This document shows positions 25,001 to 39,437 of a stretch of 64,000 bases of DNA, in pieces. A model generated the notes under the pieces. It was not told where the DNA came from. It did no database searches and saw only the letters and a list, made by a program, of their open reading frames with translations. Position 1 is the stretch's first letter. Every line of letters begins with the position of its first letter. The position numbers were made by a program, and so were the translations under genes. This stretch comes from Glandiceps talaboti (lineage: Eukaryota; Hemichordata; Enteropneusta; Spengelidae): assembly GCF_964340395.1 (NCBI RefSeq), contig NC_135567.1, forward strand, positions 6,673,399 to 6,737,398, written 5' to 3'.

Positions 25001-26797
25001 TGTTGAATGGTTTGCTGCCAGGCATTGGGAACACTGGGTACCATAGAGGGTGCTGTTCCCTGTGGTAAATAGGGTACTGCTCCCTGTGGTAAAAAGGCAG
25101 TGTTCCCAGTCATCTGTGGATAAACCCCTGTATACTGATGGAAATACTAAGGGTTTGTCACAGGAAACTGGTTATAAGGAACGTAGGAGTGTCCCCAAGG
25201 AGAGAAATAAACTCCGGGTTGTACTCCTGTTTGGTCGGTCACAGAATCGATGGGCGTCCGGTATCTGGACTGCCCCCTCGAATTTGCCGCCTGTGGTAAA
25301 TTACTACGTACCACAGCAGTGGTTTGACCTTGACCAAAGGAAAAGTCCCTGACCTCTGTAGTGGGGATACATTCTGCCTCTCCCTGAATGATCGTATTTT
25401 TGATCAGGCGAACCTGTCTGTCATCAGGCTGGGAATGCCGAGGGAGGTAATACGGATCCCGTCTATCGGGCAATAGATCGGATTCTGTGGAGCATAAATC
25501 CCCTTGTGGGTTTGACCAGGATGGTGCGGCGACAACCGCAGGCACTCCAGGATCCCTAATGGAGGTAAAACTGTTGCCTTGAAAAAGGCAGTTTTCCAGA
25601 ATAGGAGAAACAGACATACCTTCTTTGGAAGTACTTACTGTAGTGCGTTGAGGGATGACGTCATCGATCTCGCCACGTCTTTCTGAAAACTTTTTCCACT
25701 GACGATCGGTCCAGTTACTGCAGAAATCGCATGTCTGGTTAGGCCGACAGGATCTGCAGTCTGCACAAAGATCATGGCCATCTCCCGCAATGATGGGGTG
25801 GCCACACTTACTTAATAAATGGAAGACTGATCCGACATTGTGAAGGAAGTTCAAATGCTAAAAAAAATACAAGTACAACAATCGCGCCCGATAGCCAAAT
25901 GAGGCGCCAATGAACTTGAGAAAAAAAACGATGTCCACGAGACGTAGATGCAACACACAAGAATAAAAAGGAACGACTTAGCTTGAATCCTGAGGTATTC
26001 AGCGAGATGTCCACTGCTATTAGGGGATAACTCGTGTCAATTTTTGCACAAGAGGATAAAGCTCGCAGAGTTCTTTAGCTATTCCACGAAATTCGTCGAT
26101 TTGCCAAGGAATACTGGGGATTGGCTAGTCAAGGTCATGTGACCACTAGGCGGACAGGCAACAGGGTGCCAGAGGCATTGATTTATATTTTGCAATACAC
26201 AAGGGGAAGCCGAGGGACACCCAAAAGTAAGCTAAAAGGTGGGTATTTGTCTGTACAGAATTAGCATTGTTTAGTGATTTTGGTGTCTCATCACTACCAC
26301 CGGTTCTACATTCAACTGCTACAAACTCGGTTAGGGTCCATCAGGTATTATGTAATGTCAAACAAGAATTGTGTTTTACCTTGACAGTCGTATATGATGT
26401 GTATGTGTATTTACAATGCTTTATATATATAGACGAATATATTATTTCATTATGTATTTACACTATGGTCTGTTTCACCAAAATGATCATTAGGTGTATT
26501 TGTGGGCAAGTAGACTCGCTGAGATCAGTGAGTCTAGTCACCCATGAATAAACCTGATGATACTTTTAGGTGATACGGACTGTATTGTATAACCCGATGA
26601 GGTATGTAAATGACAGAAGCACAAATAACAAATTTGGTAATTATGCTGAAATTAATTTCCTTACCCTACGTCCTGTAACCATGGTAATGAAGAGCGCAAT
26701 ATTGTCTTAAATCATGGCCTAGGGTTAGGAATACTACAATGAAGTGGTCTACTTCACCTCAACCCGGAGGTTTGGAAGAGAACAGTGACAGTGGGTG

Positions 26798-26865
<68 letters not shown>

Positions 26866-29800
26866 CGCGAGTGAGTGTAGAGAGGAAAATGCAGTGAAGC
26901 CAATTTTGGAGGCAGTGATACTCTTTAAAAGGACTAATTAAGGTTTTGAAGAGTTAAGGATGACAACCATATTTTGAAATGTCAGTTGTGATGTGAAAAG
27001 AGAAATGGGAATCACAGGAACAAAACGGGAACAGATGGGTAATGTATTAGGATAATGTTGTAGAAATGTTGATCTCAGTTCCGGCAATCATTGCGAGTAA
27101 GCCCATATAGTGTTTGTCAGTTAACTTCCTGGCCTTCAACTCGGCCAATGGTATCCAATTATCGTGGTGTTTGCCTGTAAAACCTCCAACGTGGTGGCAG
27201 CAGTGGGACTAAGTCATTTAGCACATTTATTTTAGTGCCCGTTTTTGATGTCTCTGACCGCACTTACACCACGCTTTTCAAATATTTAAATAGGATGGTC
27301 ATAGGGTCATACGGATGATCACTTTTCAGACACCATCGATTTGGGGGAGGGTAATATTTTATGTACCAGCCCCCCCCCCCCCCCACCTGTAATTACCGAA
27401 GCCTCTCTAAGGTTGTTACACTACGAGTCCTTGCCAGCTTAATGGAATTCACACTGAGATTTTTTGGGGAAAACATCGGATTATTTGACTGAGATGTGCA
27501 ATATGTGCTTTATATAGTGAATTTGTGAATTTACATGACAGTTGGTGGGCGTAATCAGTTATGTAAAAGGGCTGTAGGTAATAAGGTGTACGTTCTAGTG
27601 TAAACACTCATCGAATTCGAAGTATAACTTCATTACACTACATATCTTTATGCTCATTATTGGTTTTAACAGATCAACTTTGGATAATGCTCAGGTATTT
27701 TAAAATAACAGCTGGTTAACCAAAGTTGTCCTGTTAAAACAGTATAGGTGAAGAACTTTACTATAACTATCAGATATATATAAAGTGACATACCTCTCCC
27801 ATATCATGGATGTAGCTTGTAACATTTCTAAGGAAATCATCTTCAAAGCTTTCATTACGTTCACTAATTGATTTAACAGCCTTGACGTAGTTGGTCCAAT
27901 ACATCACAGGAAATCTTTCGTCTGTGATCCATTTGTCTTTTTGTTCAAGTATCTCCTCACAGATGTATGGCATCATCCTAGCTTTTGATATCTGTAAATA
28001 ATCAAACTTCATGACACTTAGACAGTTTTGATTAATAGTATGTATATGTGACAAGGTCAAGACCATTCCAACTTGTCATCAATTCAGTACATATCTTTAA
28101 GAAATAAACAAATAATGTAAAGTCAAGATTTGCCAAAGTATATGATTGCCAAAGTGGTCACAGCTATGGCTAATCAGTATTGCTAATGAGCATTGTTAAA
28201 TGCTATTTCCGATAATATAGTTAGGTTTCTAGTGAAACAAGACAATTGTGCAAATGTTCACAATGTCTTAGATGTTAGCGCATCTCAAGAACAAGGCATG
28301 ACTGAATAGACACCGAACTTAAGAAACCGGTGTTAGTTTTGATGGCCTGTATTTTGAGTCCTGTGAATATTATAAGTGATCAATTCTTTTCCCAGTGGAT
28401 TTGTTAATTTGTAACTTATTAATATCAGATTAACGGGGGTTATAGATAGTTTGCATACATGTGTAATACAGAATGATTTACTCTACTCAACCATACCTTT
28501 ATCTCACATAGCAAGTTTCTCAGTCGCTGCATTTCGTCACTCTCGATATCCTTACAATTCAAAATGAATCGTTCGTCAGATATGTCAAAGTACTTCCCAA
28601 ACTTCTCTTGGGCCTCTTTCAGAATTTCATCGGCAACTGCCTCAGCTGGAAGGAAAGATATGTACAATCATAGAACAATCACCCACATTTACTTTCACCG
28701 AAGAATTTACATACCTAAGCTAATGTTTTCATGCCGTCAGTTTAATCAACATGTCTGATAAAGTGTAGCCATTGATGATGGACGATTGAAATGTAAATTA
28801 AATTGTCCACCCCCCCCCCCCCCCCAAGACATTATAACTATATACTCATGGCAAACAAAGCCTTTACGTAGACTGTGTAAACCGACATTATAACAATATT
28901 CTCATGGCAAATAAAGCCTTTACATAGACTGTGTAAACCGACATTATAACTATATACTCATGGCAAACAAAGCCTTTACGTAGACTGTGTAAACCGACAT
29001 TATAACTATATACTCATGGCAAACAAAGCCTTTACGTAGACTGTGTAAAGGTCGTGATTATAGAAGATCTTAAATTTCCTTTACATTTTGAGGCAGGAGG
29101 GACATTCCTGGAATGGTATATGGAAAATTGATGTCAATTGACACCTGCCTGCTTCTACCCCTCTCCAACAAAAAGACAAAAATACCGCCAATGGCGTTGT
29201 AGCACAACTGTACAGATTAAAAAAATGTTTATCCATATGCTAATCCATGCTAACAATAGGTGTTCATTTGCTGAATGACTATCCAGTTTCCTATCCAACC
29301 ATGTTGCTATCTTTGTGATATACGCTTTCATTTGGCTTTTGCTATGGGCGTGGTCATGTTGTTAGATATATTTGCATACATTTTTAAAAGTTTTTGCTCA
29401 CTTGTGTATGAATTCCTGACATCCCTGCAATATACGTGATCACGTGGCTGTTGCTATGGGCGTGGTCATGGTTGCTAGGGTATTTGCGTACATATTTTGA
29501 AATTTTACTCACTTGCTTACCACATTATGTTGTTATTTGACCAAAATATACTGCCATTTTGTTATTGCTAAGGGCATGGCCATAGTTGCTAGGGCCAATT
29601 TTGTCAACATGTTTTGAAGAAAATCTGCAGGAAAAAATTTCAGACTCACTGACCAAGTATTTTTTGAGATATAAGCTTTTCACCAAAAATGAACATGTTT
29701 ACACCTAATTTGCATATCACTCATGTAATCATTGTGTGCTTAATATTTCTTTGACCATACATCCCTAGATGCATTCCCATTAAATTTCAGCCCAATCTAC

Positions 29801-30092
29801 TCAGTAGTTTTGGAATTATAGATTTTTGACCAAAAAGCCACATGTTTAGCCCAAATTTGTATATCACTGATGGGAACATCATATCATCAAAAATTCTAAG
29901 TAAAATTACCCTGAAGAATGTTTCACCCAACTTTCAGCCTAATCTGCCCAGTTGTTTTTGAGTTTAAAATCACATTTTTTTACCCAAATCACAAACCGGT
30001 GTTGAGATCATTTTCATTTGAACAATTTCCCAAATAGACACCCAAGGTAATGGACCCACCAAATATCATGGCAATCGATTGACTTGAACTTG

Positions 30093-30140
<48 letters not shown>

Positions 30141-30143
30141 GAC

Positions 30144-30184
<41 letters not shown>

Positions 30185-33100
30185 TACGTGGGTGATGCCT
30201 ATAGCACTACTGAACCCCAGGTCATTTGTGCTAAAAAGAAAAAAAAACGACAATTGAATGTTTTGCAAACAAAGTATTTTTTAGAAAGGAATATGCTATT
30301 GCCCGCATTCAAATAAAGCAATGACCTATGTCTATGACACAAATGACTGACATTAAACACTATACTAACGGTAGAGAAAACGTTTGCATAGGCTGTTTAA
30401 AATTCAATTTGTTTCAATTCTTGAGGTAGTGAGGACATTACTAGAATGGTAGCAAAAATCAAAGTTGGAACTTTGTCTTATACTTTTCCCTTGACACACA
30501 GAGTGATTAGGAAGATCGTCTATATGTTGTGTAGACGATCAGTATTTTGCTCAAAGCGTAGTACAGTGACAACTCACCAACGCACATCTACAAAACACAA
30601 ATCAACCAATTACACGATATTGGAACTCCCTTGGGAACATGTCAGTATTCCTGATGTTAATGTCAGATTACTGAATTTAGGGAGCGATCAGTTTTTACGG
30701 CCGGGGGTGGGCATCTCAATTTGGGACTCAAAGAAGGGGGGGGGGCGGTCATCATTTTTATGAGGCGAATAAAGGGGGGGGACACCTTGTTTTCAACTAA
30801 ACAAAACCATGAGCCATGCTCCTGTACTTCAATGTCCATACATTTAATATCATAACTAGGCCAAAGCCCCTGAGCTCACACAGCTGGGTAGACTCATTTG
30901 TGACCAGCTGCCTCACAATGATATCATAGATAGCGCCCTTGGCGTGGAGATTGCACATCGTACATACATGTAGAACTTGCATGCATAGTCATTGTACCGC
31001 AATGCATCCTTGGGTAAAACCACCAAAAAACATCGCTTAGTGTATAGGACACGCATGCGTACTAGTCATTGAGCCACTATGCTGCCGCTTGTGGGCGCTG
31101 TGCAAGCTATTAAACAAAAAATGTAAGTGCATCAAATAAACCATAAACAAATAGCTATACATATACATTCAAATATAACATGAACTCTTTCTCTTGATAA
31201 ATCCAATACATATGGTATGGCATTACAACACTGCACCATGGCCACCTTTAAGCAACAGTTATTTGTTAGAAAATTGACTTCTCGCTATTGCACGCCATGA
31301 GTTGTATTGTGTCATCTTGTGGTAGAAAAACTTGCATATGTAGCTGTACATGTAACACATAAGAAATGAAATACCTTAAGATTTACTGGCTATAAAATCT
31401 GTTCCTCCATTGACCTGAACATGTGGAATTGTGTACAAACATAACCAATTTAGGACACTTTGAAATAATATGTGGCAATAACACTGTGACTGAAAGTGCC
31501 TGACCAAGCCTGTGTCTAGATATTGGATATTCAATGTCCATGTGTATAGTTAGTCTAGTTCCTATACATTTTTGTACATATAATGTATGATAACTATGAT
31601 CATCTCCATTAGAAGTTCCAAATTGATTTATGGTTGAGATCAATAGTTCAATTTAGGGTAAAAACTAAATTCTTTTAGTGAGGGGTGGGGTGAGAGGAGG
31701 TCCTTTATAATGAAATCTGTTTTGTACCCTAACACAAACATTTCTAAAAATGTCAAATTGAAAAATGGGAAAAAAATGTGTCATGCATGGCCCTAAAATA
31801 CATTATTGTGCCAATGAAAAAGCTATTTTTTCCTCACTACATACTGGTTTTGTATTCATAGCACTACATGATACTACATACTGATTTGAAATTGATTTTG
31901 CTGTCTGCAACAATTTTACCAATTTAGTTAGAAGGGGTGTGGAAGGGGTTCTGAGGCCTTACTAAAAGAATTAGTTTTTATAACTACTGATCTCACCCCA
32001 AATATGTTGATTTATCATACATGTACAAACTATTGTACTGTTACTTGGCATAGCTATAGTACGAACTACATGTCTTATAAAATAACTTTTCTGTGTTTGT
32101 GTTTCACTTCTTCTCTGATACCTGTGACCATCACCAAGTTTAATACATGTTACTAGTCTACAGGTGAAACCCCCTTTTCTCTTGCTATTGTTTTACACCA
32201 TAAACTACCAAGAAAGAAATATATTCCAAGGTGAACACAATATTAATCGGATTCTCAGGGAATATATTTTATGTGAATGACTGATAAACAAAGTTATAAA
32301 CACAGACTTGTTTGATGATGATCTAGTAAAGGGCTATTTACTGTAGCCAGAACTTCTATAGTACTGACACGGTGCAAAGTTATGAGAAAAATTAGATTTT
32401 ACATCTCCTCTGGAATACCTAGTATCCACATTGAGTGAATGTATACTGAGAGTAAAAATTTGTCAGCAGATCATAATGTTACATTTCCTTGGTATTAGAG
32501 TGTATTTATTTTCAAGGCTATCATGTTGCCAACATTACTGGACATTATAGCCAGTAGTAAGTGTATTGAATTAGTAATCTAGTTTAGAAACTGCTGTAGT
32601 ACAGAAAACATTTTTATGACATTTTTTTAATTTCTGTTTTGAAACAATGACATTTATCACATTTCATTATTCAAAACCTTGAGGAGTGCAAACGTATACA
32701 TTTATGGAAAGCCACAGTTGTGTTAAGTCTAAAGAAAACAATATATTGACTACATGATGTGAACATATCTTTATATGATGTAAACAATGCATTATATGAT
32801 GCGAGTACATCATTATGTGTGACAGTTATTGACATGGGTTTACAAGTATATCAACTCCATTTATAATACTGTATTTGATAATTAGCTGAATTAATAAATA
32901 TTAATAGTTCACTCAATCTAAGAGATATCCTAGAACTTTTGGTTACTAAACCATGAATATTGTGTACGTCCGTGAACAGACAATCATACTTTTCATAGAG
33001 TTCCTATCTAAAGAGCATTATACATGTGAAGCAATGGATTTGGGATAGCAATTTACCAGATACACTTAAAATTACTGAAAATGTAACATGTAAAATTAAC

Positions 33101-34598
33101 TGTGCAGTGTGCGGTATTATGCTTTGAGAATAAAGTGTCTTTTGCAAGAACAAAAAGAGTGTTTCCTGTCAACAGATGGGGGGGGGGTCATTGTGTTTTT
33201 TTATTTGTCAGAGGGGGATTGGATTGTTTTGTGAATGAATTGCAGGGGGGGGTCACTATTTTTAAGTACAACATGAACAAAAAGTCACCGGCCCACCCCT
33301 GGCTGTAGGTTCAAGGTTATACAGTTGAGTAAGAAACGAATGCCAGGGACTATGATCAAATGATTATTGTACAGTTTACATGTCATGTCATGATTCTAAT
33401 TTTCAACTGAATTATCCATCTCCCTGAGAGGGAAATACAGTTTGTGACTTTATGCCAGTGTAGTGTAGTGCAGTACAGTACAGTACAGTACAGTACAGTA
33501 CAGTACAGTACGGTACAATACAGTACAACACAGCACACTACAATGCAATGCATACATACATACATACATACATACATACATACATACACACACACATACA
33601 TACATACATACATACATACATACATACATACATACATACAGAACAATACAGAATATTTCCAGCAACTTTTCAGTGATAATTCACTTGTCCACCCAACAAT
33701 GTTATCACCTTTGCAATTTGTAACACCACGTCATTGTTGATATTGTTATTGCTTTGTTTTGACCAAAATTACTAAACATAGAAAATGATTAATTTTGTAT
33801 CCACATGACATGAACAACACTGACTAGTTTTCCTCAAAGCACATGCACACCAATAACAAAGCAATCCGACCACCACTTTCAGAGAAGTAGTCGAAAATAT
33901 CAGAGTGATGTATTAGATATAGACAACAAATCTTTGTAACAATAAGAGGCACCAGTATTAAATATGCTGATAGGTTTAGTATAATATGCTAGTAATGCGT
34001 CACCTTGGCAGTTGTCTATAACTTGATTTATGAACAGCTGATTTGGTATACACTCTTACATTTGGTATACACTGTGTGAGGGCATATACCATCACCTGGT
34101 GTTGGTTAATTTGTCTGGTCCAACTCTGTCAACAAGGTGTTTTTTTTAAAAACTATTCTTACAATTTCTCTCTTTACCAAAATAATCCCGTACACTGACA
34201 ACCACTAATAAAACCATCACCCATTTTATTAGTGGTATGTACATTAAAGGTTGTTGCATAGACCAATCAACAAAATATCTTGTTTGTCAACTGTGTTGTC
34301 ATAATCTGCGGTAAGGTCAATGTTGTCGGCAAGCTTAGCTTTTAGAATGACTCGTGTGTTTGAATTCAACTGTGTATAGTAGTGACCTAGTGTTGGTGCA
34401 GAGAACAAATCATAACATACTTAATATACAACACTGATTTATGAGATATCCAGGCATCCATAGTACAGTCGGAATAATATTTATATTCAACATTTTTGTA
34501 CTAGAAAATAAATGTGACTAACCTTCGTCATATTAAGGAAATTGAAGCTCTGAAGAATATGGGATGTACAAAAGAAGAAAAAGCAGGCACCAGGCACG

Positions 34599-34633
<35 letters not shown>

Positions 34634-37600
34634 GTACGTACGTACGTACGTACGTACGTACATACATACATACATACATACATACATACATACATACATA
34701 CATACATACATACATACATAAACATACACACGTACGTACATACATACATACATACATACATACATACATGTATGCAATCCAATCCACTACTAATCCACTC
34801 CAACCCCCCCCCCATAGGCCAAAGAAACTGACCAAATTAAACTAAAAGGTCCATGAGTTTACGACGATGATATAGAGATATGTAAATGCAAACCCAATGA
34901 GACAAATTGCAAAGTGTTAACTTATGTAAAGTTTGTTAATACATGCACATGTAATGTTTTTGATTTTCCAACACTGTCAATTTTCCCTTTCTGCTTTCAT
35001 CGAGATTAATTCAAGAGATATCAGACGTCTCAAGTCTCCGGTTAACAGCAGTACCTAGAGTGTCACTACCCAAACAATGTCTCTTTCAACTTTTGTCAAT
35101 AATATGGAAATCAAAGATTGGCCGTCGATGAACATCGCCCTCTACCGCTGCCATTAGATAAAGTGACACTCGGTGAGAGAAATGAAGAAATCTAAGAAAA
35201 GGTAAGATTAACACCATATAGTGAACGGAACTCAAAGGTAGCTTGAGGATTTTCCAACTATTTACGACTCACACGAGACAAATGTTAGCTTTACCCAAAG
35301 AAAGCTTTATGAGTCAGGTGCACTCTGGCACCATGAGTTTATATACTAAATTATATAGAAATTGAAGCTTGCACTTTTCATATATAGCATAATTGCTGAA
35401 AATCATACACTATGGAAGTGGTTAAAAACTAAAACCTACATCTACAAGCTTTTTGGCACATGTGGTCCGTACTCTGCTTGAAGTATGTGTCATATTCTAT
35501 TAAATTTGAAGCGTGTATAACTACTGAAGATCATTAAAATATGAAAATGATTAACTAAAGTACAAGCTATATTATTAAGTTTAATACAAAACATGCATTT
35601 TGTAATCATCAATGTATATATGAAATTATATTGAATTTGATGTGTGTGGTCTTAAGATCTAACCTTAGTAAAGAAAATTGTTAATTGTGGAAATGATTCA
35701 CTAATATCCATGAAATGTTTACCCAAAACCTAACCAGTTCTAGCCATTACACTAACGTATATGTGCACCAAATTTCGTTTGAATTTACTCAGTTGTTTTT
35801 GAGAAAACGATGACAGAGACAGACAGACATACAGACAGACAGACAGACATACAGACAGCCAGACAGACAGGTTGACGGCTGGACATACACAGACAGACAG
35901 GCAGACACACACAGTCACACACACACACACACACACACAAATATACATGGTTAGTTATCTCCATGTGTTGTTCTGTCTGTTTGCTGAAAATTTTGGAGAT
36001 TTCGTAATTAGCGTGCAGTCTGACTGAACACTAGTCTGTCCAACATGTATATACACTAATCTTTTCTTCCATGAAAGTAGGACATGTCTTTGGATTTCTT
36101 GAACTATATGTAGAGGTTCTTAAATTTCACATACCTTCATATTTGAGATTTGGTTTTACCAGGTCAGCTCTACTTGCTACTAGTATCACTGATGGTTTAG
36201 TTGAAGGACCACTCGCTGTGTTTGAATCTTGTTGAATTGATGCATTGGTTGCTTTGATAAATCTCAGCCACGTCAGTACCTATAAACAAATATACAGATA
36301 TAATTACGGATTTAAAATAAACACCCCCCCCCCCCACACACACACACACATATGATTTAGGCATATAAGTGTATTCAACCTTTTAACTTTTAAAATGGCA
36401 TTTGAAATTATCTATTAAATTATCATATACTGCTTTATATAAAAAATTATGTATTCAAATAATATTTCCTCTGTTGAATGTTAGTTTCTTGAGTTCTAAA
36501 ATAACGTTTTTTGCATTTATCTAATTTAAGATACCAGATGAAGTCAAAAACGTAACATACTTATCAACTGTAGTAGTCATAAAATTACTACCGAGTAAAA
36601 CGTACTGACCTATGCAAATACTCTATAATGCTATTAAGTATAAATAAAACAAATACACAAATACCATATTTAAGATAGTATTACATACCTTTTCTTTCTG
36701 ACTTTCTTTCAAGGTCTTTGGCCTCACTAGTTTACCATTCTCCTCATCAGCTATTATATAGAGTAGAATGAATGTAGAATACACAGCTGCAATGAACATA
36801 TTGTGTGTCACATAATATTCAGGTTGACCTGCCAGATCCCAAGAGCTGAACTCTTCATGACTACCATCTTTGGATCTTATTTTAACTGTATTTACATCAA
36901 TCCCTGGTGTGGGGTCGTGATCTGAGGTCGGACACTTTTCCTACAAAGAGTTTTGTGAAAATAAAAATAAACATCATGAGAAACATAGTATTCAGATTGT
37001 TGGGGTAAATTCCAGAACGTAAACAAATCCCAATAAATTTCACCGAGGTTTACATTAATCCCTGTTTTTGGAATATCACAGGTGGTTTGATATCTACAAG
37101 AAATTTTATTCTGGATATAATTTTTAAAAGTGGATGAGTCTGTGATATGTAGTGTTTACAATTGGTTCGATAGTACCAGTATCCACATATAAGTCAGAAT
37201 GGGGTCTGAGCTCTTACACTCTTTCTACAAAAAACACTTTTCGTGAAGAAAAGAATTAAGGCGACCGAGTGTATAATATGTACTGTTTGCAAAATGCATT
37301 GATTGATTAGATTGCATCGGTATTCATATATGTCCCTGCTGTGTCGTAATGCAGTCTGAGGTCTACAAAGAGTTTTGTGAAAGACAACAGAAAAATTAAA
37401 AGGGATTTATAGACTTGGATAGTACTGAGTCTTCAGCTATGATCTATGTATATGATATGTATGGTTTATTAGGTGTACCATTTATAGACTTGGATAGTAC
37501 TCAGTCTTCAGCTATGATCTATGTATATGATATGTATATTTTATTAGGTGTACCATTTATAGACTTGGATAGTACTTAGTCTTCAGCTATGATCTATGTA

Positions 37601-39406
37601 TATGATATGTATGTTTTATTAGGTGTACCATTTATAGACTTGGATAGTACTTAGTATTCAGCTATGATATATGTATATGATATGCATGTTTTATTAGGTG
37701 TACCATTTATAGACTTGGATAGTACTTAGTCTTCAGCTATGATCTATGTATATGATATGTATGTTTTATTAGGTGTACAATTTATAGACTTAGATAGTAC
37801 TCAGTCTTCAGCTATGATCTATGTATATGATATGTATGTTTTATTAGGTGTACAATTTATAGACTTGGATAGTACTTAGTCTTCAGCTATGATCTATGTA
37901 TATGATATGTATGGTTTATTAGGTGTACCATTTATAGACTTAGATAGTACTTAGTCTTCAGCTATGATCTATGTATATAATATTATGTTTTATTAGGTGC
38001 ACCATTTCTATTCTGTTACAGTACATAAAACTGTTATACCTGGTATACATAAATAAACACTTACTACGTATATATTTAACTGGTTTTACAATGATAATTA
38101 TAAACATACCCGTTGCAATGACTTAGTCAATGTAGATTTTCCAACAGCTGCATAGCCACATAAAAATAGCTTGCATTTCTTCTGTTTCACTCCAGGCTCT
38201 TTCATCAGTTCTTGGTAATCTTGTTGCTTTATAAGAGTGAAATACATAATATATTCAGACAATTGTAGTATAGCACAAGCAATGTAAATAATGTATGTTA
38301 TTATTTAACACATTATATTCTTACTATATTTTGGGATCCATGTTTAGAAGCATTTGTCACCTGTGTAGACTGACTGACTATTGTCAAAGTTAAATAAATG
38401 AATAGTTTTACATAAATATACTTGAATAACAAATGAAAATAATAAAGAAATTTATAATATGAATATAAAATAATAATTAAACACAAGATGGATGAATAAA
38501 CATTTAAAAATCGTGTTTAACTTTGTAAGCATGAATAATTTAATTGGATTGTTGAAAGGATTAAACTGTATATACAATTAGATACTTAGAGTTCCAATCA
38601 CTGCACTTCATTGTTAGCTAATACTCAAATTATGAATTTGTTATTAAGTACATACACAGACTATGAATATTATTAAAATAAATCAAACCAGAGCAGAGTT
38701 TTACAATGTTGTATGTACAAGTACATTATGTCTAGTGTTATAATCATGTATGTACAAGTACATTATGTCTAGTGTTATAATCATAATCAAGTACATAATG
38801 TCTACAAAAATAGTTTAATGAATAAAATTGATGTATAAGAAATAACAGTATCACTCACTATATGGTTAAATTGTAGTATGTTCAATAATTAAAGGAAAAC
38901 ATAATAAATTTATTATAAAATACATAAACATACTAAATCTACTATTACAGACTAATTATTCTACATATTTTATTAGCATATTCACTATCTAATTTTTTCA
39001 TATGAACTATAATTTCAAAAATATTGTCAAATAAAATTATAGCCAACTTTACACTTTTTAACTCAAAAATGTATATTCGAAATCATACTCTGGGGAATCA
39101 TGCATTTATATATTGCAAAGGTACACATTTTATAAACATCCGAATCATATAGGTATTGCATATCACTGCTATAAGTGCTGAATAGGACATACGATGAAAT
39201 GTAAATGGAATTAAATTTACATATGTACTTGTATTTACCTTCATATGGTGCATCAACAGCCGTTTTATTTCGCTTGACCTTGTAACATCAAATGGTCGTT
39301 CCCCATCCTACATTAACACAAACACAATAACAAAAATAAACAGAATGCCCCATTCAATACTTGTACATAATTCATTCCATACTACTGAAATAAATTTGTC
39401 AATTCA

Positions 39407-39437
<31 letters not shown>

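Larger units (their letters stand above)
22182..25854 (-). mobile_element. DIRS-type tyrosine-recombinase retrotransposon, internally deleted
   Basis: The order on the minus strand is gag-like frames (25854-23755), a reverse transcriptase stump (about 23530-23220), RNase H (about 23090-22690), a DLFAT...PVPDLRA connector, and the C-terminal end of a tyrosine recombinase (about 22330-22210). This order with a tyrosine recombinase rather than an integrase defines DIRS elements. The reverse transcriptase core with its catalytic aspartates is missing, and most of the recombinase N-terminal part is too. The terminal repeats were not found. The copy lies in the 6.9 kb intron between host exons 7 and 8, on the same strand as the gene. 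Confidence 0.85.

Noticed and set aside
28564-28758. Plus-strand 64-codon frame over host exon 6
   Set aside because: Antisense shadow of a ROC exon with clear splice sites.
28828-29049. CRISPR-like appearance of four regular repeats
   Set aside because: Units are contiguous 56 bp copies without unique spacers, in an animal genome.
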